A stretch of DNA of 64,000 nt, from NCBI GenBank assembly GCA_903889655.1, contig CAISYL010000189.1, positions 1 through 64,000 of the forward strand, given 5' to 3'. The stretch is from an uncultured Alphaproteobacteria bacterium (lineage in GTDB: Bacteria; Pseudomonadota; Alphaproteobacteria; Parvibaculales; Parvibaculaceae). Below the pieces are notes generated by a model that saw only the letters and a program-made list of their open reading frames with translations, was not told the DNA's origin and did not search any database. How positions within the stretch are numbered: the first letter of the stretch is position 1; each line of letters starts with the position of its first letter. This document shows positions 46,916 to 55,507 of the stretch, in pieces. The position numbers were made by a program, and so were the translations under genes.

Positions 46916-46944
46916 CGATACGAGCCCGCGCGTCTCGCGGATCA
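46916..46944 (-). promoter_or_regulatory. Candidate RpoE-type promoter for FAD/DUF1365 operon
   Basis: Minus strand TGATCC-N18-TATCG, -10 about 37 nt upstream of ATG 46879; -35 matches exactly, -10 partially. Confidence 0.4.
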
Positions 46945-47020
46945 CAGGCCGGACCGCACCCAACCGAACGGTTGTTTCATGGACGATCAACTGAGCCTAG
47001 GATCGAGCCGCACAAACAGG

Positions 47021-47049
47021 TGATCCGGAGCCCAGCCGTCGGCGTAAGA
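47021..47049 (+). promoter_or_regulatory. RpoE (ECF11-like) promoter upstream of sigma/anti-sigma operon
   Basis: TGATCC-N18-TAAGA, exact match to the remembered R. sphaeroides RpoE consensus. Confidence 0.7.
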
Positions 47050-47139
47050 CGCTTCATGCCGATGGAACGCGCCCTGACCGTCCAAACTGCCCGACCCGTC
47101 CGTGCCCTGCACGCGACGCATTGGAGAAAGCCAGGTCCG

Positions 47140-47757
47140 ATGGCGCAAGACCCGAGGGGAGCCGGCCCCGGCGGCATACCGGACCGGCGTCCGACGGCAA
47201 TCATGGAAGCTGACCCCAAGGCCATGGCGCTGCTGATAGAAGCCATCGCCAAGCGGAAGGACAAGACGGCCTTTGCAAGCCTCTTTGGCTATTATGCGCC
47301 GCGCCTCAAATCCTATCTCCGTCGGCTCAAGGTCGAGGAGAAGCAGGCGGAAGACCTCGCCCAGGAGGTGATGTTGACCGTGTGGCGGAAGGCCGAGCTT
47401 TTCGACCCGGCCAAGGCATCCGTCGGCACCTGGATATTCACGATCGCACGCAATCGCTTCATCGATGCCAAGCGGCGCGAAAAGCGGCCTGAACTCGATC
47501 CGGACGACCCCTCGTTTCAACCGGAGGCGCCGCGCGCGGCCGATGCGGAAGTCGCGGCCGGCGAGATCGGCATTCGCGTCCGTGCCGCCCTCTCCGCCTT
47601 GCCGCCCGACCAGGCGCGGGTCGTCACGCTCTCCTTTATCGACGCACTTCCCCATTCCGAGATTGCCGCGCAGCTTTCGATCCCGCTCGGCACCGTCAAA
47701 TCGCGCTTGAGACTTGCCTTCGCCCGCCTGCGCTCAGCGTTGGAGGACATGCAATGA
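47140..47757 (+). CDS. rpoE: RpoE-type ECF sigma factor
   Basis: Sigma2 FASLFGYYAPRLKSYLRRLKVEEKQAEDLAQEVMLTVWRKAELFDPAKASVGTWIFTIARNRFID; sigma4 ALPPDQARVVTLSFIDALPHSEIAAQLSIPLGTVKSRLRLAFARLR; start chosen downstream of promoter. Confidence 0.9.
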   Translation: MAQDPRGAGPGGIPDRRPTAIMEADPKAMALLIEAIAKRKDKTAFASLFGYYAPRLKSYLRRLKVEEKQAEDLAQEVMLTVWRKAELFDPAKASVGTWIFTIARNRFIDAKRREKRPELDPDDPSFQPEAPRAADAEVAAGEIGIRVRAALSALPPDQARVVTLSFIDALPHSEIAAQLSIPLGTVKSRLRLAFARLRSALEDMQ

Positions 47758-48407
47758 CCGTCACACATCGTCTCGGTGCTGAATGGATCACCGCCTATAC
47801 GGCGGGTGGTCTCTCGGAAGGGCAGTCGCTCTTCGTCGCCTCGCATCTGGCCTTCCTGCCCGATTCCCGACAGACGATCGCCGCCGCCGAAGCGATCGGC
47901 GGTGTGCTGCTTGAAGAACTCATGCCGGAGGACATGGCGCCCGACGCTCTCGTGCGCACGCTCGCCCGTCTCGATGAAACCGTCCCACCCATGACAGGCG
48001 CGCCTCGCCCGAGTGTGCGCAGCGCGGTGCTGCCGGAGCCCTTGCAGAGCTGGCTCGGCTGCGATGTCGACGACCTCAAATGGGGATTTCTCGGGCCGGG
48101 CATGCGCAAGGCGATGCTTTGGCGCGGCGGCCATGACGAGCGGCTCTGGATGCTGCGTGCCAAACCGGGCGTCCGTATTCCACGCCACGGCCACAACGGT
48201 ACCGAACTGACACTGGTGCTCTCCGGCAGCATCACCGATCAGCACGGCACGTTCCGGCGCGGGGATGTCGAGGAGACGGATGGCAAAGACTTGCACGGGC
48301 TCACTGCCGGCCCCGACGAGGAGTGCATCTGCCTCGCCATCACCGAAGGGCCCGTCCGCTTCGAGGGGCTGATCGCCCGGCTCATCCAGCCTTTCATCGG
48401 CCTCTGA
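47754..48407 (+). CDS. chrR: ChrR-family cupin anti-sigma factor (N-terminal Cys ligands absent)
   Basis: Overlaps sigma stop; MTVTHRLGAEWITAYTAGGLSEGQSLFVASHLAFLPDSR; cupin HGHNGTE and LHGLTAGPDEECICLAIT. Confidence 0.85.
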   Translation: MTVTHRLGAEWITAYTAGGLSEGQSLFVASHLAFLPDSRQTIAAAEAIGGVLLEELMPEDMAPDALVRTLARLDETVPPMTGAPRPSVRSAVLPEPLQSWLGCDVDDLKWGFLGPGMRKAMLWRGGHDERLWMLRAKPGVRIPRHGHNGTELTLVLSGSITDQHGTFRRGDVEETDGKDLHGLTAGPDEECICLAITEGPVRFEGLIARLIQPFIGL

Positions 48408-48558
48408 CGTTCATCCCCGGAGCCAGGCTTCTTGCGACATATTCGCCGTGGCGGCGGCCGGCGGTCCGCAGGCCGGCGAAGCCAGCTTCAAACCGCCGCC
48501 CATTGAGGCTAGGCTCCTTCCGGGGCGAGACGATCAGCAAATCCGGAAAGCCAGCCGC

Positions 48559-49371
48559 ATGCCCAGCAAGGGACATAACAAGAAACATAAAATCCGTCTC
48601 CATGACGACGACGATGGAAACGGACACTACAAGAGAGAGCTTTACGACCTTCAGGTCGAGCTGGTGAAGCTGCATAAAGATGTCATCGCCAACAACCGCA
48701 AGCTCCTCATTGTCTTCGAGGGTCGCGACGGCGCCGGCAAGGACGGCACGATCAAGCGCATCACGGAGCATCTCAGCCCGCGCGAAACGCGCGTCGTGGC
48801 GCTCGGCAAGCCATCCGACCGCGAGACGTCGCAATGGTATTTCCAGCGCTATGCGCGCTATCTGCCGGCGGCGCAGGAAATCGTGTTCTTCAATCGGAGC
48901 TGGTACAACCGCGCCGGTGTCGAACATGTCATGGGTTTCTGCACAGCCGAGGAACACGAAGTCTTTCTCGCGACCGTTCCCTCCTTCGAGGAGATGCTGA
49001 TCGGCGCAGGTATTACGCTGCTCAAATATTATCTCGACATCGACAAGGCGGAGCAGAAGAAGCGTCTCGAGGCGCGGCGCAAGGATCCGCTGAAGCAATG
49101 GAAGCTGTCGCCCGTCGACAATGCGGCGCTGAAGCACTGGGCCGACTACAGCCGCGCGCGCGACGTCATGTTCGCCCGCACACATACACTGCATGCCCCC
49201 TGGCATGTCGTCTGCGCCAATGACAAGCGCGAGGCGCGGCTCAACGTGATCCGCGATATCCTCAATCGCATCGACTATGACGGCAAGAAGCAGAAGCAGG
49301 CGACACCGGACGTGAACATCGTCTTCCCCTTCGACCCCGTGCATCTCAAAGACAAGCGGATATCGAAGTGA
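48559..49371 (+). CDS. ppk2: Polyphosphate kinase 2 family protein
   Basis: LIVFEGRDGAGKDGTIKRITEHLSPRETRVVAL, QWYFQRYARYLPAAQEIVFFNRSWYNRAGVEHVMGFC. Confidence 0.93.
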   Translation: MPSKGHNKKHKIRLHDDDDGNGHYKRELYDLQVELVKLHKDVIANNRKLLIVFEGRDGAGKDGTIKRITEHLSPRETRVVALGKPSDRETSQWYFQRYARYLPAAQEIVFFNRSWYNRAGVEHVMGFCTAEEHEVFLATVPSFEEMLIGAGITLLKYYLDIDKAEQKKRLEARRKDPLKQWKLSPVDNAALKHWADYSRARDVMFARTHTLHAPWHVVCANDKREARLNVIRDILNRIDYDGKKQKQATPDVNIVFPFDPVHLKDKRISK

Positions 49372-50687
49372 CGCCGCTCTTCGCACCGCTCGCGATCGAA
49401 CCCGAGCGCTTCGCAGCGCTACTGGCTCTCGGGTTCTTTCTCGGCCTCGCCTTCGAGGAATATTTCGCCAAGAGCCGCATCAAGCCGCCGGGTGGCGTGC
49501 GCACTTTTCCGCTGCTGGCGCTTTGCGGCGCGCTGCTTTACACGCTCGAGCCGCAGCACGGACTACTCCTCCTTGGCGGTCTCGGCATTCTCGGCGCCTG
49601 GCTTTCGATCTATTACGCGCGACGGTTACAGAACCAGCTTGCGGAGACCGAGGATCAGGCGCCCGCCGACCGCCGGCTCGATGCCGGCATCATGGCGCCG
49701 ACAGGCAACGTGCTCGCTTTTCTGATCGGTCCCATCGCACTTGCCGAACCGCTCTGGGTCGCGGTCAGCGTCGCGGTTGCCGCCGTGCTCTTCACTGGCG
49801 CGCGCGAACGCCTGCATGCGCTGGCGACGACGCTCGGCTCCGAGGAACTCGTCACGCTCGGCAAATTCCTGATCGTCATCGGCATCGTGCTTCCGCTCGT
49901 GCCCAATACGCCGGTCACAAGCCTGACGCCGATCACGCCCTACGAAGTGTGGCTTGCCGTCGTCGCCGTCTCGACGCTTTCCTATGCGAGCTATCTGGTG
50001 CAGCGGTTTCTCGCGCCGACCCATGGGGTGCTGATCTCGGCGGCGCTCGGCGGCCTTTATTCCTCGACTGCGACGACCGTCGTGCTGTCGCGGCGCGCCC
50101 ATGCAATGGCCGGAACGTCCGCCCGGATCCAGTCGGCCATCGTTCTAGCGACGGCGATCATGTTCCTGCGCATCATCGTCGTCGTCTCACTCTTCAGCCT
50201 GCCGCTGGCACTGAAGCTGCTGCCGGCGGTCGCCATCCTCTGCGTGAGCGGCCTCGCGATCACCGCCTGGCTGATGTGGCCGGCGGCAAAGCCGGACGGC
50301 GAAGCCCCGCAGGCGTCGATGCCCACCAATCCGCTGGAACTTTCGACCGCCATCATCTTCTCGGTCCTCTTCATTGCGCTGTCGATCGCCGTCGAGTGGG
50401 CGAAAACCCGTTTCGGCGAAAGCGGGCTCTTCGGTCTTGGCCTCCTTGCCGGCTTCACGGACGTTGACCCGTTCGTGCTGAGCGTCGCGCAGGGCGCGTC
50501 GCGCGCCATCGATCTCGATCTTGCCGCGGCCGCGATCCTGGTCGCCGCCTCCGCCAATAATTTCCTGAAAGCGAGTTACACGCTGGGCTTTGCCGGGCGG
50601 ACGACCGGATTGAAACCGGCCCTTGCGCTCTTTGCGCTTTCGGCCGGCGGCATCGTCGCGGTTTTCTTCGTGCTCGGCCGGGTGTGA
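49368..50687 (+). CDS. MgtC/SapB-like plus DUF4010 membrane protein
   Basis: GFFLGLAFEEYFA...GGVRTFPLLALCGALLY (MgtC-like), C-terminal GLLAGFTDVDPFVLSVAQGAS...AAAILVAASANNFLKASY (DUF4010); GTGA overlap with ppk2. Confidence 0.82.
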   Translation: MTPLFAPLAIEPERFAALLALGFFLGLAFEEYFAKSRIKPPGGVRTFPLLALCGALLYTLEPQHGLLLLGGLGILGAWLSIYYARRLQNQLAETEDQAPADRRLDAGIMAPTGNVLAFLIGPIALAEPLWVAVSVAVAAVLFTGARERLHALATTLGSEELVTLGKFLIVIGIVLPLVPNTPVTSLTPITPYEVWLAVVAVSTLSYASYLVQRFLAPTHGVLISAALGGLYSSTATTVVLSRRAHAMAGTSARIQSAIVLATAIMFLRIIVVVSLFSLPLALKLLPAVAILCVSGLAITAWLMWPAAKPDGEAPQASMPTNPLELSTAIIFSVLFIALSIAVEWAKTRFGESGLFGLGLLAGFTDVDPFVLSVAQGASRAIDLDLAAAAILVAASANNFLKASYTLGFAGRTTGLKPALALFALSAGGIVAVFFVLGRV

Positions 50688-51892
50688 TGAAAGACATCGC
50701 CTCGACCGGCATGGGCAAAGGCATGATGCGCGGCCTGCCCGCGAGCGTCTGGGCCCTCGGCCTTGTCAGCCTCTTCATGGACATGTCTTCCGAACTCGTT
50801 CATGCGCTGCTGCCGGTCTTTCTCGTCTCCGGGCTCGGCGCCAGCATGGTCGCTGTCGGTCTCATCGAAGGCATGGCTGAAGCGACGGCTTCCATTACGA
50901 AAGTCTTTTCGGGCGTTCTCAGCGACTGGCTCGGCCGGCGCAAGCTGCTCGCCGTCATCGGCTATGGGCTCGCCGCGCTGACCAAGCCGCTCTTTCCGCT
51001 CGCAGCAACCATCGACGCCGTCATCGCCGCGCGCTTCATCGACCGCGTCGGCAAAGGCATACGCGGTGCGCCGCGCGATGCCCTCATCGCCGACATCGTT
51101 CCACCGGAACGGCGAGGTGCCGCTTACGGATTGCGGCAGGCCCTGGATACGGCGGGCGCCGTGGCGGGGCCGCTCCTTGCCATTCTCTTCATGTCGCTCC
51201 TGAACGACGACATCAGGGCCGTCTTCTGGGCGGCGACGGCGCCGGCGTTCATCGCCGTGCTGATCCTCATCTTCGCGGTGCGGGAGCCCACGCATCATGA
51301 AATCACGAAGCCGAAAGCGCCCTTGCAGCTCGCCAGCCTGAAACAGTTCGACGGTCTCTACTGGGGCGTCGTCGCCGTCGGTGCGGTGCTGACGCTGGCG
51401 CGTTTCTCGGAGGCTTTTCTGGTGCTGCGTGCGCAGGCCTCGGGACTTGCCGTGGCCTATGTGCCGTTCGTCATGGTGGTGATGAGCAGCGTCTATACGC
51501 TTGCAGCCTATCCGGCGGGCGTTCTCGCCGACCGGCTCGACCGGCGGTCGCTGCTCGCGCTCGGCTTCGCCGTCCTGATCGCGGCCGACATCGTGCTGGC
51601 GCGGGCCACCGTTCCCCTCATGGTCTTCGCGGGCGTCGCGCTCTGGGGTCTCCACATGGGGCTTACACAAGGACTTCTGTCGGCCCTTGTCGCCGACGCC
51701 GCGCCGACTTCGCTGCGGGGAAGCGCCTTCGGCATTTTCAATCTGGTGTCAGGTGTCGTATTGCTCGCGGCAAGCGCCCTTGCGGGCTGGTTGTGGGAAA
51801 GCCACGGCCCGGCCGCAACCTTCTATGCGGGCGCGACCATTACCGCCGCCGGACTTGCCGCCCTTCTCGTCATCAGGAGTCGTTCCGCTTGA
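50687..51892 (+). CDS. MFS transporter
   Basis: 12-TM pattern; VFSGVLSDWLGRRKLLAVIGYGLAALTKPLF, IDRVGKGIRGAPRDALIADIV. Confidence 0.9.
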   Translation: MKDIASTGMGKGMMRGLPASVWALGLVSLFMDMSSELVHALLPVFLVSGLGASMVAVGLIEGMAEATASITKVFSGVLSDWLGRRKLLAVIGYGLAALTKPLFPLAATIDAVIAARFIDRVGKGIRGAPRDALIADIVPPERRGAAYGLRQALDTAGAVAGPLLAILFMSLLNDDIRAVFWAATAPAFIAVLILIFAVREPTHHEITKPKAPLQLASLKQFDGLYWGVVAVGAVLTLARFSEAFLVLRAQASGLAVAYVPFVMVVMSSVYTLAAYPAGVLADRLDRRSLLALGFAVLIAADIVLARATVPLMVFAGVALWGLHMGLTQGLLSALVADAAPTSLRGSAFGIFNLVSGVVLLAASALAGWLWESHGPAATFYAGATITAAGLAALLVIRSRSA

Positions 51893-52725
51893 ACTATCGC
51901 CACGCCTATCACGCCGGCAATTTCGCCGACGTGATGAAGCACGCCGCGCTGACGCTCGTGATCGAGCATCTGAAACAGAAGGAGAAGCCCTTCTTCCTGC
52001 TCGATACGCATGCCGGAACCGGCCTGACCGATCTTGGCGGCGAAGAAGCCCGGAAGACCGGCGAATTTCAGGACGGTATCGCGCGCATTCTCGCCGATCC
52101 GAACCCGCACCCTGCTCTGGCGCCTTATCTCGCGACACTCGCCCGCCTCGGCTGCATGGGGCCGGCGCCGATGTCCTATCCCGGCTCGCCCCTCATCGCG
52201 CGCGAACTCTCGCGTCCGGGCGACCGGCTCGCCTTCTGCGAACTGCATCCGGACGATGCAGGCGCGCTCAAGATACTTTTCCGCCGCGACGGCCAGGCCA
52301 GCGTCCACGAGATGAACGGCTATACGGCTCTGAAATCGATGCTGCCGCCGAAGGAACGCCGCGGCCTCGTGCTGATCGACCCACCCTTCGAAGCCCGGGA
52401 CGAATTCGACACGGTGCTCGCAAGCCTCGCCGACGCCACCGCACGCTGGGCGACGGGCACTTATCTCATCTGGTATCCGGTGAAGGACCCGAGCGTTTCA
52501 GGCGCCTTTCTCGACGAACTGGAGCGGAACGGCCCTGCCAAAACGCTGATGGCGGAACTTTACATCCGCGCGGTCGATGCTGCGCAGCTTTCGGGCTGCG
52601 GCCTCGTCATCGTCAATCCGCCCTGGACGCTGAAGGACACGCTTGCCGATCTTTATGGCTGGCTGGCGGACAGACTCGCGCAGGGACCGGGGGCGCGGGC
52701 CCGCGTCGAATGGTTGAGACCCTGA
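51889..52725 (+). CDS. rlmJ: 23S rRNA (adenine(2030)-N6)-methyltransferase
   Basis: NYRHAYHAGNFADVMKHAALTLVIEHLKQKEKPFFLLDTHAGTGLTDL, GLVLIDPPFE; TTG start overlapping upstream stop (TTGA). Confidence 0.92.
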   Translation: MNYRHAYHAGNFADVMKHAALTLVIEHLKQKEKPFFLLDTHAGTGLTDLGGEEARKTGEFQDGIARILADPNPHPALAPYLATLARLGCMGPAPMSYPGSPLIARELSRPGDRLAFCELHPDDAGALKILFRRDGQASVHEMNGYTALKSMLPPKERRGLVLIDPPFEARDEFDTVLASLADATARWATGTYLIWYPVKDPSVSGAFLDELERNGPAKTLMAELYIRAVDAAQLSGCGLVIVNPPWTLKDTLADLYGWLADRLAQGPGARARVEWLRP

Positions 52726-52731
52726 TAAAAA

Positions 52732-52760
52732 GGCCCGCCGGAATGTATGTCCGGCGGGCC
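52732..52760 (-). terminator. Rho-independent terminator of phytase-like autotransporter gene
   Basis: 11-bp perfect stem GGCCCGCCGGA-ATGTATG-TCCGGCGGGCC; T-run (TTTTT) on minus strand side. Confidence 0.85.
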
Positions 52761-52782
52761 AGGTCGCTGCGAAGATCGAAAA

Positions 52783-55308
52783 TCAGAACTGAATGTTCAG
52801 ACCCACGTTGATGAGGCTCGCGACGCCGCCTTCCTTGCCGACGCGGGCGTCATAGCCGAGGGTCCAGCCGACCGTCTGCCCCTTGCCGATGCTGCCCTGG
52901 GCACCGACGCCGAGGCGCACATCGTCCTCGTTCTGCGTGGGCACCGTGACCGAGGCACTGCCCAGGCCGTCGGCAACGCTCGCCAGTGCGAGGTTCACCG
53001 TGTCGTCGCTCTTGTCGAGAACGAAGTCGTAAGCGGCATGTCCCGTCAGCGTCACATCGTCGAAGGGAACGATGATCTCGCCGCCGAGACCGAGTGTCGT
53101 CTGATCAACCGAACGGTCGGAATAGGCAATGTTGCCGCCCGCTGCGCCATGTTCGGTGTAGCCGTCGATATCGGCCTTGAGGTAGCTCAGCGACGCGACC
53201 GGGCCGAGTTTCGTCATGCCGCCGACGCCGATCATGTAGCCGACCTCACCATAGGCGGTCTGCGCGGTACCCTTCGTGCTGCCCGTCGCGGAAAGGCCAT
53301 AGGCCGCCGGACGGGTGATCTCGCTGAAGTCGATCCAGGGCAGGTAGCCATAGGCCGCCGATGCGAAGAAGCCGCCCGTGTCGTAGGTGCCATAGACGCC
53401 GAGCGAGACCGAACGCGATTCGGTGCGGAAGCCCGAACTGGGTTCAAGATCGCCGCCGCCGAAGCCGAGCACGCCGCCGACGATGACGCCCTTGCCGAGA
53501 TTGGCGTCGGCGCCGATCGTGCCGCGGAGATCGCTGACATGGTTCACGTAGTCATGGTGACGATCGTCGGAGTTGTAGAGGCCCGTTCCCCAAACGTTGA
53601 AGTTCGCGATCGTGCCGCCGCTCGCCGCCGCGCCGCGCAGAACGCCGAGGCGATCCTGAATCGGCGTGAGAGATTCCTCCGCGGCCGAAATGCCGGCATC
53701 GCCCGCCATCGTCGTGGTCACCGCGCCCGCGCCGACCATGTAATCGTAGAATTCGGGATCGACGGCCGTCGGCAATGTCACCTGATAGACGAGGATCATG
53801 TTGTCGTTGTTGTAGCTGGACGAGCAGTCGATGCCGCTCATCGTGCAGGAGGTCGAGACATAGTCGTTATCGTTCGAGACGAAGAGCAGGAAGTCCTGCG
53901 GATGCTTCTCATCGAGCTTCGGCATGAGAGACATGCCTTCCCACTTTTCCGACCAGGAGACCGGGTTATGCGGATCCGCGTTCGATGTGGTGAGCCCGAA
54001 GTTGGCAAGCTGCGTCGGGTTCAGCATGTTGACGAGTTGCGTCGTCGAGACCGGCGTGATGTCCGAATTCAGCACGACGCTGCCGCCGACAAGACTGTCG
54101 ACCGGCGTGTAGGAAGTTTCATAGTTCGTGCCGGCGAGATTGGTCGCTCCACGAGTGTCGACGAGAAGGATGCTGCGATAAGTGAAGTTGTTTGTGGCGC
54201 CTGTTCCGAGACCCGTGCCGCCGTCGCGTGCGAGCGTCAGGAACTGGTAGTCGTTGATTGCCAGCGCTTCGCTCTGCGCCGCCGTGCGGTTCACCGCGCC
54301 GCCCGTGCCGCCGAAGGTATAAGTCGGCAGTTGCAGAACGTAATGGCCGACCGGATTGTCCGGCGTCGCATCGCCTTTCGAGATGTCATAGACGAGGACG
54401 CGGGTGTCGGTGCGGTTCGCCTGATTGGAGTTCTGGGTATCCTGCACCGTCGCGCTCTGGAGCACTGCGATGACGTATTTGCCGTCCGGCGTCACGGACA
54501 TGCCTTCGAGGCCCTGATTGTTGCGACGGCCGCCATCGGTCGGCGGGTTGAGCGAGTTGTAGTTGAGATCGCCGCCGGTGAAGGGTTGCAGCGCCTTGGG
54601 CGGCTGGATCACGCCCTGAAGCTTACCGTCCGCGCTGAAGTAGTAGATCGCTGCGGCGTATTCGTCGCTAATGTAAAAGCTGCCATCGGAGCGGAAGGAA
54701 ATCGCCTCCGCGTCGATCGAAACCTTGCCGGCGCCCGTTCCCGATGCAGGGCTCGGCAGCACGATCCCGTTTTCGGTCTTGGTGCCCGCCCCCGGATCGG
54801 CGCCGGTGAAAGGATTACCGTTGAAGTCGAGAAGCTCGATGCCGCCGGTCTGGTCGTAGGTGAGCTGATCCTGCGAACTCGTCGAGGCCGGCAGATTGGG
54901 GCCCGAATAAGGCGTAAAGGTCGAATCGAAGCTGTTGAGACGGGCCGGATAGTCGAAGAAAAGCGGCACGGAGGGATCGTTGCGGCCGCGATCGGGCAGC
55001 GTGTACATCGAGAAGGAATAATTGCCATTGCTGTCGACGCGCCAGGTCGAGCGCTGGATGGCAAGGCTCGAGAACGAGCCGAGCGTGTCGCCGAGGAAAT
55101 CGGTTTCGTTCGCCGAAAGCCGGCCGGTGCCGACGAGGCCCCAACTCGTGAAGGTGTTGCCACCCAAGGTCGTCGTTTCAGCGGTGCCGCTCGGCGTGTT
55201 GTCGATATTGGGCGTGGTGTAGGACGGTGCCGCGGCGAGCGCGGGATGCGCAGCGAGCACGACAAGGCTGGCTGCCGCGAGCAAAGCGCGGCGAGCGGAA
55301 GGTCGCAT
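52783..55308 (-). CDS. Esterase-like-activity-of-phytase domain fused to autotransporter beta-barrel
   Basis: Signal peptide ...LVVLAAHPALAA; DGSFYISDEYAAAIYYFSADGKLQGVIQPP, EGMSVTPDGKYVIAVLQSA; C-terminal barrel (GTIGADANLGKGVIVGGVLGFGGG...GLNIQF). Confidence 0.82.
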   Translation of the reverse strand: MRPSARRALLAAASLVVLAAHPALAAAPSYTTPNIDNTPSGTAETTTLGGNTFTSWGLVGTGRLSANETDFLGDTLGSFSSLAIQRSTWRVDSNGNYSFSMYTLPDRGRNDPSVPLFFDYPARLNSFDSTFTPYSGPNLPASTSSQDQLTYDQTGGIELLDFNGNPFTGADPGAGTKTENGIVLPSPASGTGAGKVSIDAEAISFRSDGSFYISDEYAAAIYYFSADGKLQGVIQPPKALQPFTGGDLNYNSLNPPTDGGRRNNQGLEGMSVTPDGKYVIAVLQSATVQDTQNSNQANRTDTRVLVYDISKGDATPDNPVGHYVLQLPTYTFGGTGGAVNRTAAQSEALAINDYQFLTLARDGGTGLGTGATNNFTYRSILLVDTRGATNLAGTNYETSYTPVDSLVGGSVVLNSDITPVSTTQLVNMLNPTQLANFGLTTSNADPHNPVSWSEKWEGMSLMPKLDEKHPQDFLLFVSNDNDYVSTSCTMSGIDCSSSYNNDNMILVYQVTLPTAVDPEFYDYMVGAGAVTTTMAGDAGISAAEESLTPIQDRLGVLRGAAASGGTIANFNVWGTGLYNSDDRHHDYVNHVSDLRGTIGADANLGKGVIVGGVLGFGGGDLEPSSGFRTESRSVSLGVYGTYDTGGFFASAAYGYLPWIDFSEITRPAAYGLSATGSTKGTAQTAYGEVGYMIGVGGMTKLGPVASLSYLKADIDGYTEHGAAGGNIAYSDRSVDQTTLGLGGEIIVPFDDVTLTGHAAYDFVLDKSDDTVNLALASVADGLGSASVTVPTQNEDDVRLGVGAQGSIGKGQTVGWTLGYDARVGKEGGVASLINVGLNIQF

Positions 55309-55507
55309 GGAAGCCCCCAGATGGTTAAACAGATGATGTTGCGAATGACTTTTGACAGCCGCGCATTACATTTCCGTAATACCGTGACGGCGTTCTGGTG
55401 AATGCTTGTTGACACCCCTGTTACAAACCGGATGACCGCAACCGAACATCGCGTCTATAAAGACGCCGGCCGGTCACACAAAAAAATGCCGGCGGCTGGA
55501 GGAGTTT

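Noticed and set aside
52747-55401. 884-aa + strand ORF antisense to the phytase-like autotransporter
   Set aside because: Shadow ORF from GC-biased codons; the minus strand encodes signal peptide, domain motifs, barrel and a downstream terminator.
55386-55440. TGTTGAC-N5-TGTTACA direct repeat upstream of MFS gene, considered as a Pho box
   Set aside because: Period of 12 rather than the 11 nt of Pho boxes and poor match to CTGTCAT; insufficient.
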